Source: CBDAKK01 sp965196605 (lineage in GTDB: Bacteria > Spirochaetota > Spirochaetia > WTKD01 > G963693115). From it: a stretch of 64,000 nt of DNA. Numbering within the stretch: position 1 is the stretch's first letter; every line of letters begins with the position of its first letter. Below, one piece after another: positions 43,468 to 51,477 of this stretch. The DNA lies in NCBI GenBank assembly GCA_965196605.1, contig CBDAKK010000008.1, positions 186,001-250,000 on the forward strand. The letters run 5' to 3'. The position numbers and the translations under genes were made by a program. The notes beneath the pieces are model-generated. The model was not told where the DNA came from. It worked only from the letters and a program-made list of their open reading frames with translations, and did not search any database.

Positions 43468-43878
43468 ATGGGCGATATACGATACACGACAGACAGTATT
43501 CCTGTGATCGAAGATATTATTTCAGTATATAATTCTTCGGGCATTAACCGCCCTACTCATGATTTTGAGAGAATTCAAAAAATGTATGAGAACTCAAACC
43601 TCGTGATAAGCGCGTGGAATGGTGAAATCTTGATTGGCATAGTGCGCTCATTAAGCGATTTTTCATACTGTTGTTATTTGTCTGACCTCGCGGTGCGCAG
43701 TGAGTACCAACATCGGGGTATTGGCAAAAAACTCATTGCGCTCACCAAGGAAGCTGCGGGCAGCAATTCTATGCTGCTGCTACTTTCTGCTCAAGAAGCA
43801 ATGGAATACTACCCCAAAGTTGGGTTCAAGCACGTCGATAACGGGTTTATTATTAAGCGCGAAGTAGCTACGCAATGA
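43468..43878 (+). CDS. GNAT-family N-acetyltransferase
   Basis: 136 residues. The acetyl-CoA site is DLAVRSEYQHRGIGKKLIAL (R/QxxGxG/A), followed by LLLSAQEAMEYYPKVGFKHVDNGF, typical of small GNAT enzymes that act on amines or aminosugars. It sits 6 bp after the transaldolase gene and is likely co-transcribed. The start ATG has AGGATAATG-like sequence ahead. The substrate cannot be told. Confidence 0.85.
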   Translation: MGDIRYTTDSIPVIEDIISVYNSSGINRPTHDFERIQKMYENSNLVISAWNGEILIGIVRSLSDFSYCCYLSDLAVRSEYQHRGIGKKLIALTKEAAGSNSMLLLLSAQEAMEYYPKVGFKHVDNGFIIKREVATQ

Positions 43879-43957
43879 AGTTTTGCTATGAATACCGCAG
43901 CAAAGCTAAGCGACACCGCGTTTTTGTGTTGCATGTGTAAGTTTTAAGGAGTTTGTA

Positions 43958-44929
43958 ATGAGAATTGTTGTGACTGGTGCGGGCGGCTTTTTGGGCTCTT
44001 ATCTCACAAAAAAACTCATCCAGCAAAACGGTATATATATAGACAACAAAAAACATGCTATAAGCTCCTTGTTGTTGGTAGACGCGCGCCCGCTGCCACA
44101 AAATTACCAGGAGTACGGCTATGTGCAAAGTGCCATATGCGACCTCTCGGATACACGCGCCACGGAGAAGCTTTTTAAAGAACCCTGCGATGTTATTTTT
44201 CACCTTGCGGCAGTGGTGAGTGGACAAGCGGAGCAGGAGTTTGACCTCGGCTATAAAGGAAACGTTCAAGCAACGCTTGCCATACTCAACGCCATAAGAG
44301 GCTACGCGCGCGCGCCAAGGTTTTTTATGACCAGTTCAGTTGCCGTTTTTGGGGACACCGGCGCAGGCATTGTAAGCGACCGCGCGCCGCGTTTGCCGCT
44401 CTCAAGCTATGGCACACAAAAGGCACTCTGCGAACTCTACGTTTCAGACTACAGCCGCAAGGGCTACTGTGATGGGCGTGTGTTGCGCCTGCCTACCGTG
44501 GTTGTGCGACCCGGCGCGCCCAACGCGGCGGCTTCCAGCTTTGTAAGCGCCATTATACGAGAGCCCTTGAATAAAAAGCGCACCCTTTGTCCCGTGAGTG
44601 AGGACGCTCAATTGTGGATTATTTCACCAAACGATGCGATTGACTCCATGTTGCACATGGTGAATCTTACTCAACGCACGGTGAGCAAAACGCGCATCAT
44701 CAACCCCATTGGGCGCACGGTATGCGTACGCGACATGCTTGAGGCCTTACGCAAAGTTGGGGGCGAGCACGCCCTTAAATACATAAAATTTAAACGCGAT
44801 ACATTTATTGAAACCATAGTGTTGACATGGCCTTCGCGATTTTCTTCAAAAACAGCGCGCGCGCTCGACTTCCCCAAAGCTAAAACCATGGTGGAAATTG
44901 TAAGAGAATTTTATGAGACGCTTTTATAG
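43958..44929 (+). CDS. denD: D-erythronate dehydrogenase-like NAD-dependent epimerase/dehydratase family protein
   Basis: 323 residues, extended SDR. NAD motif TGAGGFLGSYLTKKL (about 5-19), HLAAVVSGQAEQEFDLGYKGN, MTSSVAVFGD, the catalytic YGTQK, and DGRVLRLPTVVVRPGAPNAAASSF. The VVSGQAEQEFDLG and PNAAASSF segments are characteristic of the DenD group, which oxidises D-erythronate at C2. Next to a GntP permease this suggests use of a four-carbon sugar acid. Substrate is inferred. TTAAGGAG precedes the start. Confidence 0.75.
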   Translation: MRIVVTGAGGFLGSYLTKKLIQQNGIYIDNKKHAISSLLLVDARPLPQNYQEYGYVQSAICDLSDTRATEKLFKEPCDVIFHLAAVVSGQAEQEFDLGYKGNVQATLAILNAIRGYARAPRFFMTSSVAVFGDTGAGIVSDRAPRLPLSSYGTQKALCELYVSDYSRKGYCDGRVLRLPTVVVRPGAPNAAASSFVSAIIREPLNKKRTLCPVSEDAQLWIISPNDAIDSMLHMVNLTQRTVSKTRIINPIGRTVCVRDMLEALRKVGGEHALKYIKFKRDTFIETIVLTWPSRFSSKTARALDFPKAKTMVEIVREFYETLL

Positions 44930-44953
44930 CTAATAAAAAACAGGAGGTGCCAT

Positions 44954-46406
44954 ATGAATGGTGACTTAATTCAAATTATTGTAGGTCTTGTGCTTGGTAC
45001 AAGTGTGCTTGTAGGGTTGGTCATTTTTACGCGCGTGCATGCCTTCCCCGCCTTAATTATTGCTGCGCTTATTGCGGGCTCCGTCGGTGGCTATGGTCTT
45101 GGCCCTACGCTGCTTTCCATTAAAAAAGGCTTTGGGGGCACCCTAGGCAGCATAGGCATTATCATTGGTTTTGGCGTCATACTCGGTGCCGTGTTTGAAA
45201 TGTCAGGAGCAGCCAAGCGAATGGCCTTGTTTTTCATAAAAATATTCGGTAAGGGTAGGGAAGAATACGCCCTCGCGGCTACGGGCTTTTTGGTTTCAAT
45301 TCCCATATTCTGCGACTCCGCGTTTATCATTCTCTCATCACTCGCTAAGGCAATTGCACGCAATACGGGCAAGAGTCTCACCACCTTGGGGCTTGCCTTG
45401 GCCGTGGGGCTTGTGGTAACACACACGCTCGTCCCCCCCACGCCCGGGCCGCTTGTTGTGGTTGCAAACTTTGGGCTTGACTTAGGCACCTTCATAGTGT
45501 GGAGTTTACTCCTCTCCATTCCTTTGGTTTTTGTCGCCATTTTGTACGCGCAATACATAGGCAAAAAAGTATTTCGTCTTCCCTCCTTAAGCGGTGAAGG
45601 TTTTTTCTCCATGCCTTATGCAGAGTCTGTGAAAAACGAAACAGACGATGGAACAGACGAACAGCTTCCTTCAGCCTTCCACTCATTTTTGCCCATAATT
45701 TTGCCCTTGCTGCGGAACAGACGAACAGCTTCCTTCAGCCTTCCACTCATTTTTGCCCATAATTTTGCCCTTGCTGCTCATTTTTTTAAGCACCCTTTTA
45801 AATGCGCTTGAGCTTAAGACGGGCAGTAGCGCGTTTATTACGGTTGTACACAACCTCGGCAACCCCATCATCGCGGTAGGCCTTGGGCTACTCATAGCCT
45901 TGTTTACGCTTACGCGCAGGTTTAGCAAAGAGCAAGTTATTCAAGCAACTGATGACGCAATAAAACAAGCGGGCATAATTGTGTTTGTTACGGGTGGTGG
46001 TGGAGCGCTTGGCATGGTTTTGCGCGACAGCGGTGCAGGCAATGCCATTGCTGAAGCCTTGGTGCAGACCAACATTCCACTGGTTCTCTTGCCCATCATC
46101 ATAGCATCGCTTGTGAGGGTATTACAAGGTTCGGGGACGGTCGCGCTTATTACTTCGTCGACTATTTTTGCACCCATAGTTACAAATGGAGATCTTGCTA
46201 TTTCACCGTTGCTAGCTGCACTGGGGTGTTGCGTGGGCAGCCTGTTTTTTCCCTACTTTAACGACAGCTATTTTTGGGTGGTAACGCGCACGCTTGGAAT
46301 AAAAACCACTTCAGAACAAATACGAACATGGACCTTTACTTCTAACGTGACGTGGGTAGTCGGGATTGTCATTTTGCTTATAGCAAACTTTTTGAAAGTA
46401 TTCTAA
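44954..46406 (+). pseudogene. GntP-family sugar-acid permease, broken by a 64-bp tandem duplication
   Basis: The frame opens at 44954 (AGGAGG ahead) with VGLVLGTSVLVGLVIFTRV, GFGVILGAVFEMSGAA, SIPIFCDSAFII and VTHTLVPPTPGPLVVV, all GntP features. At 45650-45777 a 64-bp stretch is present twice in tandem, which shifts frame and leads to a stop at 45811. The remainder, LLLIFLSTLLNALELKTGS to FVTGGGGALGMVLRDSG and the end at 46406, lies in the other frame. Removing one copy gives exactly 463 codons and a normal GntP. As it stands the transporter is off; recombination between the copies could restore it. Confidence 0.92.
45650..45777 (+). repeat. Exact 64-bp tandem duplication
   Basis: 45650-45713 and 45714-45777 are identical. 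64 is not divisible by three, so the duplication causes the gntP frameshift. The duplicated part encodes a loop and the start of a membrane span. Confidence 0.95.
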
Positions 46407-46421
46407 AATTTAAGTAAAAAC

Positions 46422-47210
46422 ATGAGACTTATAGTATGCGATAACGCCAATAAAGCATCTCGCTGGGTAGCGGATTATATACAACAAACCATTGCTCGCA
46501 GCGTTGATGAACGAGGTAAGGCGGTTTTGGGGCTTCCAACAGGCGGCAGTATAGAACAAACCTATGCCTTTCTTGTAGAAAAATGCGCACAAAAGGAATT
46601 GTCATTTCAGGCAGTCACCACCTTTAATATGGACGAATATGTAGGGCTGCCGCCAAGTAACCCAAATAGCTATAACGCATTTATGTATGAACATTTGTTT
46701 TCACATGTGGACATTAAAAGCGAGAACGTGCATATTCCCAACGGAATGGTGGATGATATAGCGCAAGAATGCAGTGAATACGAACGGAGCATTGTCCGTG
46801 CGGGGGGCATTGATTTATTTGTCGGTGGTGTTGGTGCAGACGGACACCTTGCCTTTAATGAACCGGGTTCGTCTTTGCAATCTCGCACGCGCGAAAAAAC
46901 CTTGACCCATGATACGCGCGTGAAGAATTCAAGGTTTTTTTCGTCATTAGACGAGGTGCCGCGCACCGCTATTACGGTTGGCATACAGACTATTCTGGAT
47001 GCACGAGAAGTCTTGGTTATAGCAACGGGCGAGAATAAGGCGCGCGCAGTACACCACATGGTGGAAGGTGGCATTAACACCATGTGGACTTCCAGCATGG
47101 TACAAATGCACCCGCACGCCGTTGTGGTATGCGACCAAGACGCAACGGTAGAATTAAAAGTTGGCACGGTACGCTATTTTCAAGAATTAGAGCGCGAAAA
47201 TATTCAATAG
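46422..47210 (+). CDS. nagB: Glucosamine-6-phosphate deaminase
   Basis: 262 residues. It converts glucosamine-6-phosphate to fructose-6-phosphate and ammonia. LGLPTGGSIEQTYAFL, FNMDEYVGLPPSN with catalytic Asp71, GVGADGHLAFNEPGSS with the His/Glu relay, and VLVIATGENKARAVHHMVEG are typical. It ends the sugar-acid operon. Its stop codon touches the left end of the IS1595 element. The C-terminus (KVGTVRYFQELERENIQ) looks intact. Confidence 0.95.
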   Translation: MRLIVCDNANKASRWVADYIQQTIARSVDERGKAVLGLPTGGSIEQTYAFLVEKCAQKELSFQAVTTFNMDEYVGLPPSNPNSYNAFMYEHLFSHVDIKSENVHIPNGMVDDIAQECSEYERSIVRAGGIDLFVGGVGADGHLAFNEPGSSLQSRTREKTLTHDTRVKNSRFFSSLDEVPRTAITVGIQTILDAREVLVIATGENKARAVHHMVEGGINTMWTSSMVQMHPHAVVVCDQDATVELKVGTVRYFQELERENIQ

Positions 47211-47935
47211 GGGCTGTACTAGATAAGAGGCAATCAGAGACTACGCTAATCTTGAAGAAAAGAGAGTGAGAAAAACAAGATTAGAAAAAGAGCAAATAAA
47301 GAAATTGATAGAGCATTTTCTAATAGAGGTATCTGCGCGGACAAGTGTAAAAATGTGTACGGTAAATTTCAAAACAGCAGTAGCGTGATCTCATAGATCG
47401 AGAGCATTGATAGCAGAAGCACTGGAAAAAGAACACAGAATATTTGCAGGAGAAGTAGAGCTAGACAAAAGTTATTTCGGTGAAAAAAGAAAAGGAAAAT
47501 GAGGACGAGGAGCAGGTGGAAAAGTAGCAGTGTTTGGAATTTGCAAGCGAAATGGATATGTGCATGGGTTACGTGTTTGTAATACAAGAAGTTCTATGCT
47601 CATGCCATTAGTGGATAAGCATGTAAAACCTGACAGTATAGTCTATACAGATTACTACAAAAATTATGATGTCTTGGATGCATGACAGTTTCATCATCAT
47701 AGAATTAATCATGATAAGAGATTTGTAGAGAATAAAAACCATATAAATGGACAGCCGTCCTATGGATGGGACGCATTGAGCGCCAGGGATGGTATTCCCA
47801 AAAAGAGTTTTGATTTATTTCTAAAAGAGTGCGAATGGCGTTTCAACTATCGCCCCACAGAAGGCTTACTAGCAATGTTGTACACTTTAGTCATGGAACT
47901 TGGATTAGCCCGTTTTTAGTTTCTAGTACAGCCTC
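47210..47935 (+). mobile_element. Dead IS1595-family (ISXO2-like) insertion sequence
   Basis: The ends form inverted repeats: GGCTGTACTAGA at 47212-47223 and TCTAGTACAGCC at 47922-47933. Between them a transposase frame is readable but broken by stops: EVELDKSYFGEKRKGK-stop-GRGAGGKVAVFGI, VKPDSIVYTDYYKNYD, HDKRFVENKNHING and GIPKKSFDLFLKECEWRFNYRP. The N-terminal zinc-finger part is decayed. Between NHING and GIPKKS the usual IENFW-type segment is replaced in frame by an unrelated 13-residue stretch (47751-47789). No target-site duplication is evident. Confidence 0.88.
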
Positions 47936-47966
47936 CTTTATTTTTATAAATACTCTAATAAAACTC

Positions 47967-47995
47967 TAGTCAATCTGCAAAAAATTTACTATGCA
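47967..47995 (+). promoter_or_regulatory. Promoter of LRR lipoprotein 48005
   Basis: TAGTCA (47967-47972), 17 bp, TATGCA (47990-47995), then 9 bases to ATG. Weak boxes, but the same geometry as the other lipoprotein promoters. Confidence 0.35.
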
Positions 47996-48004
47996 TTAGA
48001 TGCT

Positions 48005-48616
48005 ATGAAGTTTGCAGTTTATATTACGTTATTGGCAAGCCTTTTTTTATATGCATGCCCTGCTTCTGGTGCTAAAAATGATGGTTCTAATGGCTCATCG
48101 GCTGCTGCTGTAAGCGGGTTAGAAAATTTGCCTAGATTTTATAAAACAACTTCTTCCGATGGTACTTATAAATTTCTTGATCGTAATAAAAAACTAGTTG
48201 GTAAAGTAATTGTTTCTAACAAGGGCGCTAAAAGAAAGTTTGTTGTGCTGAATACTATTGTGAATATTTCTGCTTTTACAGGCTTTGAATACGGACTTAC
48301 TCATGTTGATCTATCACCAACAAAAAAGATTGGCCGTACTGCTTTCTATGGCAAAAAGCTTGTCAATGTCATGATACCACATTCGGTAACAGAGATTGGC
48401 GAGGGGGCTTTTATGAAAAACGAGATTGTTGCGGTTATTATTACTAATTCAGCCATCGAGATTGGTAGACTAGCGTTTAGACAAAACCCAGGACTTACCA
48501 CGGTTTCCTTGCCACAAGAATTGTTTGACAAGCTTTCAGAAAAAGAATTAGAAGAAAAATTTGGTGCGCAAGTTACAACTTACCAAAACCTTGTAGGCAA
48601 GCGTTTGACAAAGTAA
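48005..48616 (+). CDS. BspA-like leucine-rich-repeat lipoprotein, short
   Basis: 203 residues. Lipoprotein signal peptide MKFAVYITLLASLFLYAC (Cys18). After a Ser/Gly linker come about three LRR_5 (BspA/TpLRR) units, such as LVNVMIPHSVTEIGEGAFMKN. The C-terminal module (LPQELFDKLSEKELEEKFG, then AQVTTYQNLVGKRL) is nearly the same as in the next gene. TpLRR proteins of treponemes bind host matrix or bacterial partners; that is family knowledge. No Shine-Dalgarno. It looks like a shortened sister of the 48813 gene. Confidence 0.85.
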   Translation: MKFAVYITLLASLFLYACPASGAKNDGSNGSSAAAVSGLENLPRFYKTTSSDGTYKFLDRNKKLVGKVIVSNKGAKRKFVVLNTIVNISAFTGFEYGLTHVDLSPTKKIGRTAFYGKKLVNVMIPHSVTEIGEGAFMKNEIVAVIITNSAIEIGRLAFRQNPGLTTVSLPQELFDKLSEKELEEKFGAQVTTYQNLVGKRLTK

Positions 48617-48677
48617 CGCGTATCAGCAGAGCATAGCCAAGCCACATTTGTAAGTAGGCACGTACCATGCCTATAAC

Positions 48678-48713
48678 AAGGCTGCTTCAACATTGCCAGA
48701 GGCAGCCTTTTTT
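48678..48713 (+). terminator. Rho-independent terminator
   Basis: AAGGCTGC pairs with GCAGCCTT around a 16-base loop, followed by T residues. A close copy follows the next gene. Confidence 0.85.
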
Positions 48714-48775
48714 GTATTAGTGTTTCCCTTTTTTAAAAAAGCAACATTGTCTATTTATATATTTTTTGTAATTTA

Positions 48776-48804
48776 TTGACAATATTTTTGATATATTTTA
48801 TAGT
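48776..48804 (+). promoter_or_regulatory. Promoter of LRR lipoprotein 48813
   Basis: TTGACA (48776-48781), 17-bp spacer, TATAGT (48799-48804), then 8 bases to ATG 48813. Near-consensus, and placed so that transcription would begin at or within a base or two of the start codon. Confidence 0.75.
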
Positions 48805-48812
48805 AAATCACT

Positions 48813-50012
48813 ATGAAGTATCTATATTTTACAATTTTCTTTGCTGGTATTTTTTTGTATTCATGCAGTGTTTCCGATATTGGAAATATTGCAGGAAAAG
48901 ACTTTTCTCCGAATGTTGTTCAAGCTCCCGAGACTGAGAATTTTGGCGGCATTCCACAACCTGTTGTTGTTATTGACTTAAGGTTGTCGGCTGTTGACTT
49001 AACTGGTCTCGCTGAGTATGAAACAACTTCTCCCGATGGTAGCTATAGAATAGGCAAGTTCGGTAAGGTGGCGGTCTCAAACTCCGGGACACAGCGGGAA
49101 TTAACAATAGTAACAAATATTACGCGTATTCCCCATTTTACTTTTCAGAAAAAGAAGCTTACTTCGGTAAATATTCCAAGCTCGCTTACGTACATTGGAA
49201 GTTATGCCTTTGCAAATAATAATCTTAGTTCCGTGAACATTCCACATTCGGTGACTGACATAGAAGATTATGCTTTTTTTGCTAATGAGCTTACTTCTGT
49301 GAGCATTCCAAGGGCAGTAGGGCATATTGGAAGGTATGCTTTTGCAAATAATAACCTTACTTTTGTAGACATCCCAAGCTCGGTAACAGAGATTGGCGAC
49401 TATGCTTTTTCGTATAATCGCCTTACTGCCCTTAGTATTCCATGGTCGGTTACTCGCATTGGAGAGTCTGCTTTTTTTAGCAATAATCTCGTTGCTCTTA
49501 GCCTTTCATGGTCAGTAAAACATATTGGACGATACGCCTTTGCATATAATAAACTTACTTTTATAAGCATTCCAGGCTCGGTTATCCATCTTGGACAATT
49601 CGCTTTTTCAAATAATGCCCTTACATCCGTGAACATTCCAAAATCCATAAGGCGTATTAAGGATGGGGTTTTTATGGATAACAATATTACTTCACTGCAT
49701 CTCACAGACTCTGTAGAATTTATTGGACCAGGGGCTTTTATGAATAATAAGCTTATTTCAGTTACCATTCCCAGTTCAGTAAAAAAAATAAGATATGTTG
49801 CCTTTCAAAATAATCCACTTATTGCTGTTACCTTATTAGGTCAGAATGTGAATATTGAAGATTCAACAACTTTTGCGCAGACTCCAAAACTCGTTACGGT
49901 TGCGCTGCCCAAGACTTTGTTTGACAAGTTTTCAAAAAAAGAGTTGCAAAGTAATTTTGGTGCGCAAGTTACACGCTACCAAAACCTTGCAGGCAAGCGC
50001 TTAAAAAAGTAA
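48813..50012 (+). CDS. BspA-like leucine-rich-repeat lipoprotein, long
   Basis: 399 residues. Lipoprotein signal peptide with lipobox LYSC (about residue 18). About eleven LRR_5 units of 23 residues follow, of the form LTSVNIPSSLTYIGSYAFAN, and then the module LFDKFSKKELQSNFGAQVTR shared with the preceding gene. The protein is expected to be anchored in a membrane and exposed, forming a curved solenoid. No Shine-Dalgarno; the promoter implies a leaderless message. A terminator follows. Confidence 0.9.
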   Translation: MKYLYFTIFFAGIFLYSCSVSDIGNIAGKDFSPNVVQAPETENFGGIPQPVVVIDLRLSAVDLTGLAEYETTSPDGSYRIGKFGKVAVSNSGTQRELTIVTNITRIPHFTFQKKKLTSVNIPSSLTYIGSYAFANNNLSSVNIPHSVTDIEDYAFFANELTSVSIPRAVGHIGRYAFANNNLTFVDIPSSVTEIGDYAFSYNRLTALSIPWSVTRIGESAFFSNNLVALSLSWSVKHIGRYAFAYNKLTFISIPGSVIHLGQFAFSNNALTSVNIPKSIRRIKDGVFMDNNITSLHLTDSVEFIGPGAFMNNKLISVTIPSSVKKIRYVAFQNNPLIAVTLLGQNVNIEDSTTFAQTPKLVTVALPKTLFDKFSKKELQSNFGAQVTRYQNLAGKRLKK

Positions 50013-50065
50013 GGTGCATGCGCAAAGCGTAGCTAAGCCACACTTGCAAGTGTCGTACAAAAAAC

Positions 50066-50105
50066 AGGTTGCTTCAGCGTTGCTAGAGGCAGCCTTTTTG
50101 TTTTT
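50066..50105 (+). terminator. Rho-independent terminator, copy of that at 48678
   Basis: AGGTTGC pairs with GCAGCCT (one G-T) around a loop resembling that at 48678, followed by TTTTTGTTTTTT. It shows that the two LRR genes share 3' flanks as well as coding ends. Confidence 0.85.
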
Positions 50106-50221
50106 TACACATTACGTCAGCGGTGCTCCATGCAAGCTTTTGTAGCTTGAGGAGTAAAGGTGTGCATGTAGCGCGGAGTTTTGTTTTGTGCTGAGCGCCG
50201 TGTTAGCATTTTTTTTGCCGC

Positions 50222-50227
50222 TATACT
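50222..50227 (+). promoter_or_regulatory. -10 box of the PLP lyase gene
   Basis: TATACT ends 6 bases before ATG 50234. The -35 is poor. No ribosome-binding site is present. Confidence 0.4.
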
Positions 50228-50233
50228 AAAAGC

Positions 50234-51424
50234 ATGGCTATAAAAAAATCACACTCCAGCACGCGCATGATACACGGTGCCTTCGATTCTGAAAATGTAC
50301 ATGGGGCTGTGACCTACCCCGTGTTTCAAAACAGCACCTTTGCATTCCCTTCATGGGAGGCAATTGACAAGGCCTTTGTAGAGCGTGAGCGTTCTTATAT
50401 TTACACGCGCGGCAACAACCCCTCATGCGCCCTTGTAGAGAAAAAAATTGCAAGTCTTGCTGGTGGACACTGTGCTAAAATTTTTGCCTCTGGCATGGCA
50501 GCAATGAGTAGTACCATCATGCATTGCGTAAATTTTGGGGCGCATGTGGTCGCGGTTTCCAACGTTTACGGGCCAACAAATACCTTTATTAGTAATTACC
50601 TGAAGAAAAAACTGAATCTAGAAACCACCTTTGTACAGGGCTGCGAAATTGCGGATTTTGAAAAAGCAATACAGCCTAACACAAAACTCTTCATATTGGA
50701 GTCACCCTCCTCTGTGGTGTTCTCACTACAAGACTTGCGTGCTGTAGCCCAGCTTGCCCGCGCGCACGGCATAAAAACGCTCTGTGACAATTCGTGGGCC
50801 ACCCCCTTGTTTCAAAAACCGCTTGAGCTTGGCATTGACTTTGAGGTGCACGCGGTGTCAAAATACCTCGCGGGACACAGTGACGTGGTCGCTGGTGTCG
50901 TCATAGGCAGTGAAGAAGACTTGCATAGCATGGCTTTGGAAGAACGGGAACTTTTGGGCGCTTGTCTCTCTCCGCACGATGCGGCTCTTATTGACCGCAG
51001 TTTGAAAACCCTACACCTACGCATGATGCGCCATCAAGATTCCGCTTTGCAGATAGCGCGCTATCTTGAGCAATGCCCCAAGGTTGCGCGAGTACGCCAC
51101 CCCTTGCTTGAGAGTCACCCGCAACACGAGCTTGCAAAAAGACAAATGAGCGGGAGCGCAGGCTTGTTTTCTTTTGCTTTAAAAAGCACGGACTTGTCAA
51201 AAATAAAAGCCTTTGTAAATGCCCTGCGCTATTTTCGCATAGCCGTGAGCTGGGGCGGCACGGAAAGTCTGGTCTACGCCCCCGCCATTTCGTATTCAAA
51301 AGAACTAAGCCCTGCGCAGTTTGAAGCCATGGGCATTTCGCTTGGGGACATCCGCATATCAGTGGGGCTTGAAGACGCACATGATTTAATTGCTGACTTA
51401 GACGAGGCAATGGTGCATGTGTAA
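50234..51424 (+). CDS. Cys/Met-metabolism PLP enzyme (methionine gamma-lyase or cystathionine lyase)
   Basis: 396 residues, fold-type I. PLP lysine K210 in HAVSKYLAGHSDVVAG; phosphate site FASGMAAMSS; GNNPSCALVEKKIA at the N-terminal substrate loop; TESLVYAP and RISVGLED near the end. The tyrosine motif reads VYGPT. Pseudomonas-type methionine gamma-lyases have a cysteine where this protein has proline, so cystathionine beta- or gamma-lyase activity is equally possible. The NhaC gene follows 53 bp later and may share its transcript, perhaps importing the amino-acid substrate. Confidence 0.88.
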   Translation: MAIKKSHSSTRMIHGAFDSENVHGAVTYPVFQNSTFAFPSWEAIDKAFVERERSYIYTRGNNPSCALVEKKIASLAGGHCAKIFASGMAAMSSTIMHCVNFGAHVVAVSNVYGPTNTFISNYLKKKLNLETTFVQGCEIADFEKAIQPNTKLFILESPSSVVFSLQDLRAVAQLARAHGIKTLCDNSWATPLFQKPLELGIDFEVHAVSKYLAGHSDVVAGVVIGSEEDLHSMALEERELLGACLSPHDAALIDRSLKTLHLRMMRHQDSALQIARYLEQCPKVARVRHPLLESHPQHELAKRQMSGSAGLFSFALKSTDLSKIKAFVNALRYFRIAVSWGGTESLVYAPAISYSKELSPAQFEAMGISLGDIRISVGLEDAHDLIADLDEAMVHV

Positions 51425-51477
51425 TTTTGCGCTACAATAACAATAATAGATACAAGTTTGTCTAGGAGGCATATGAC

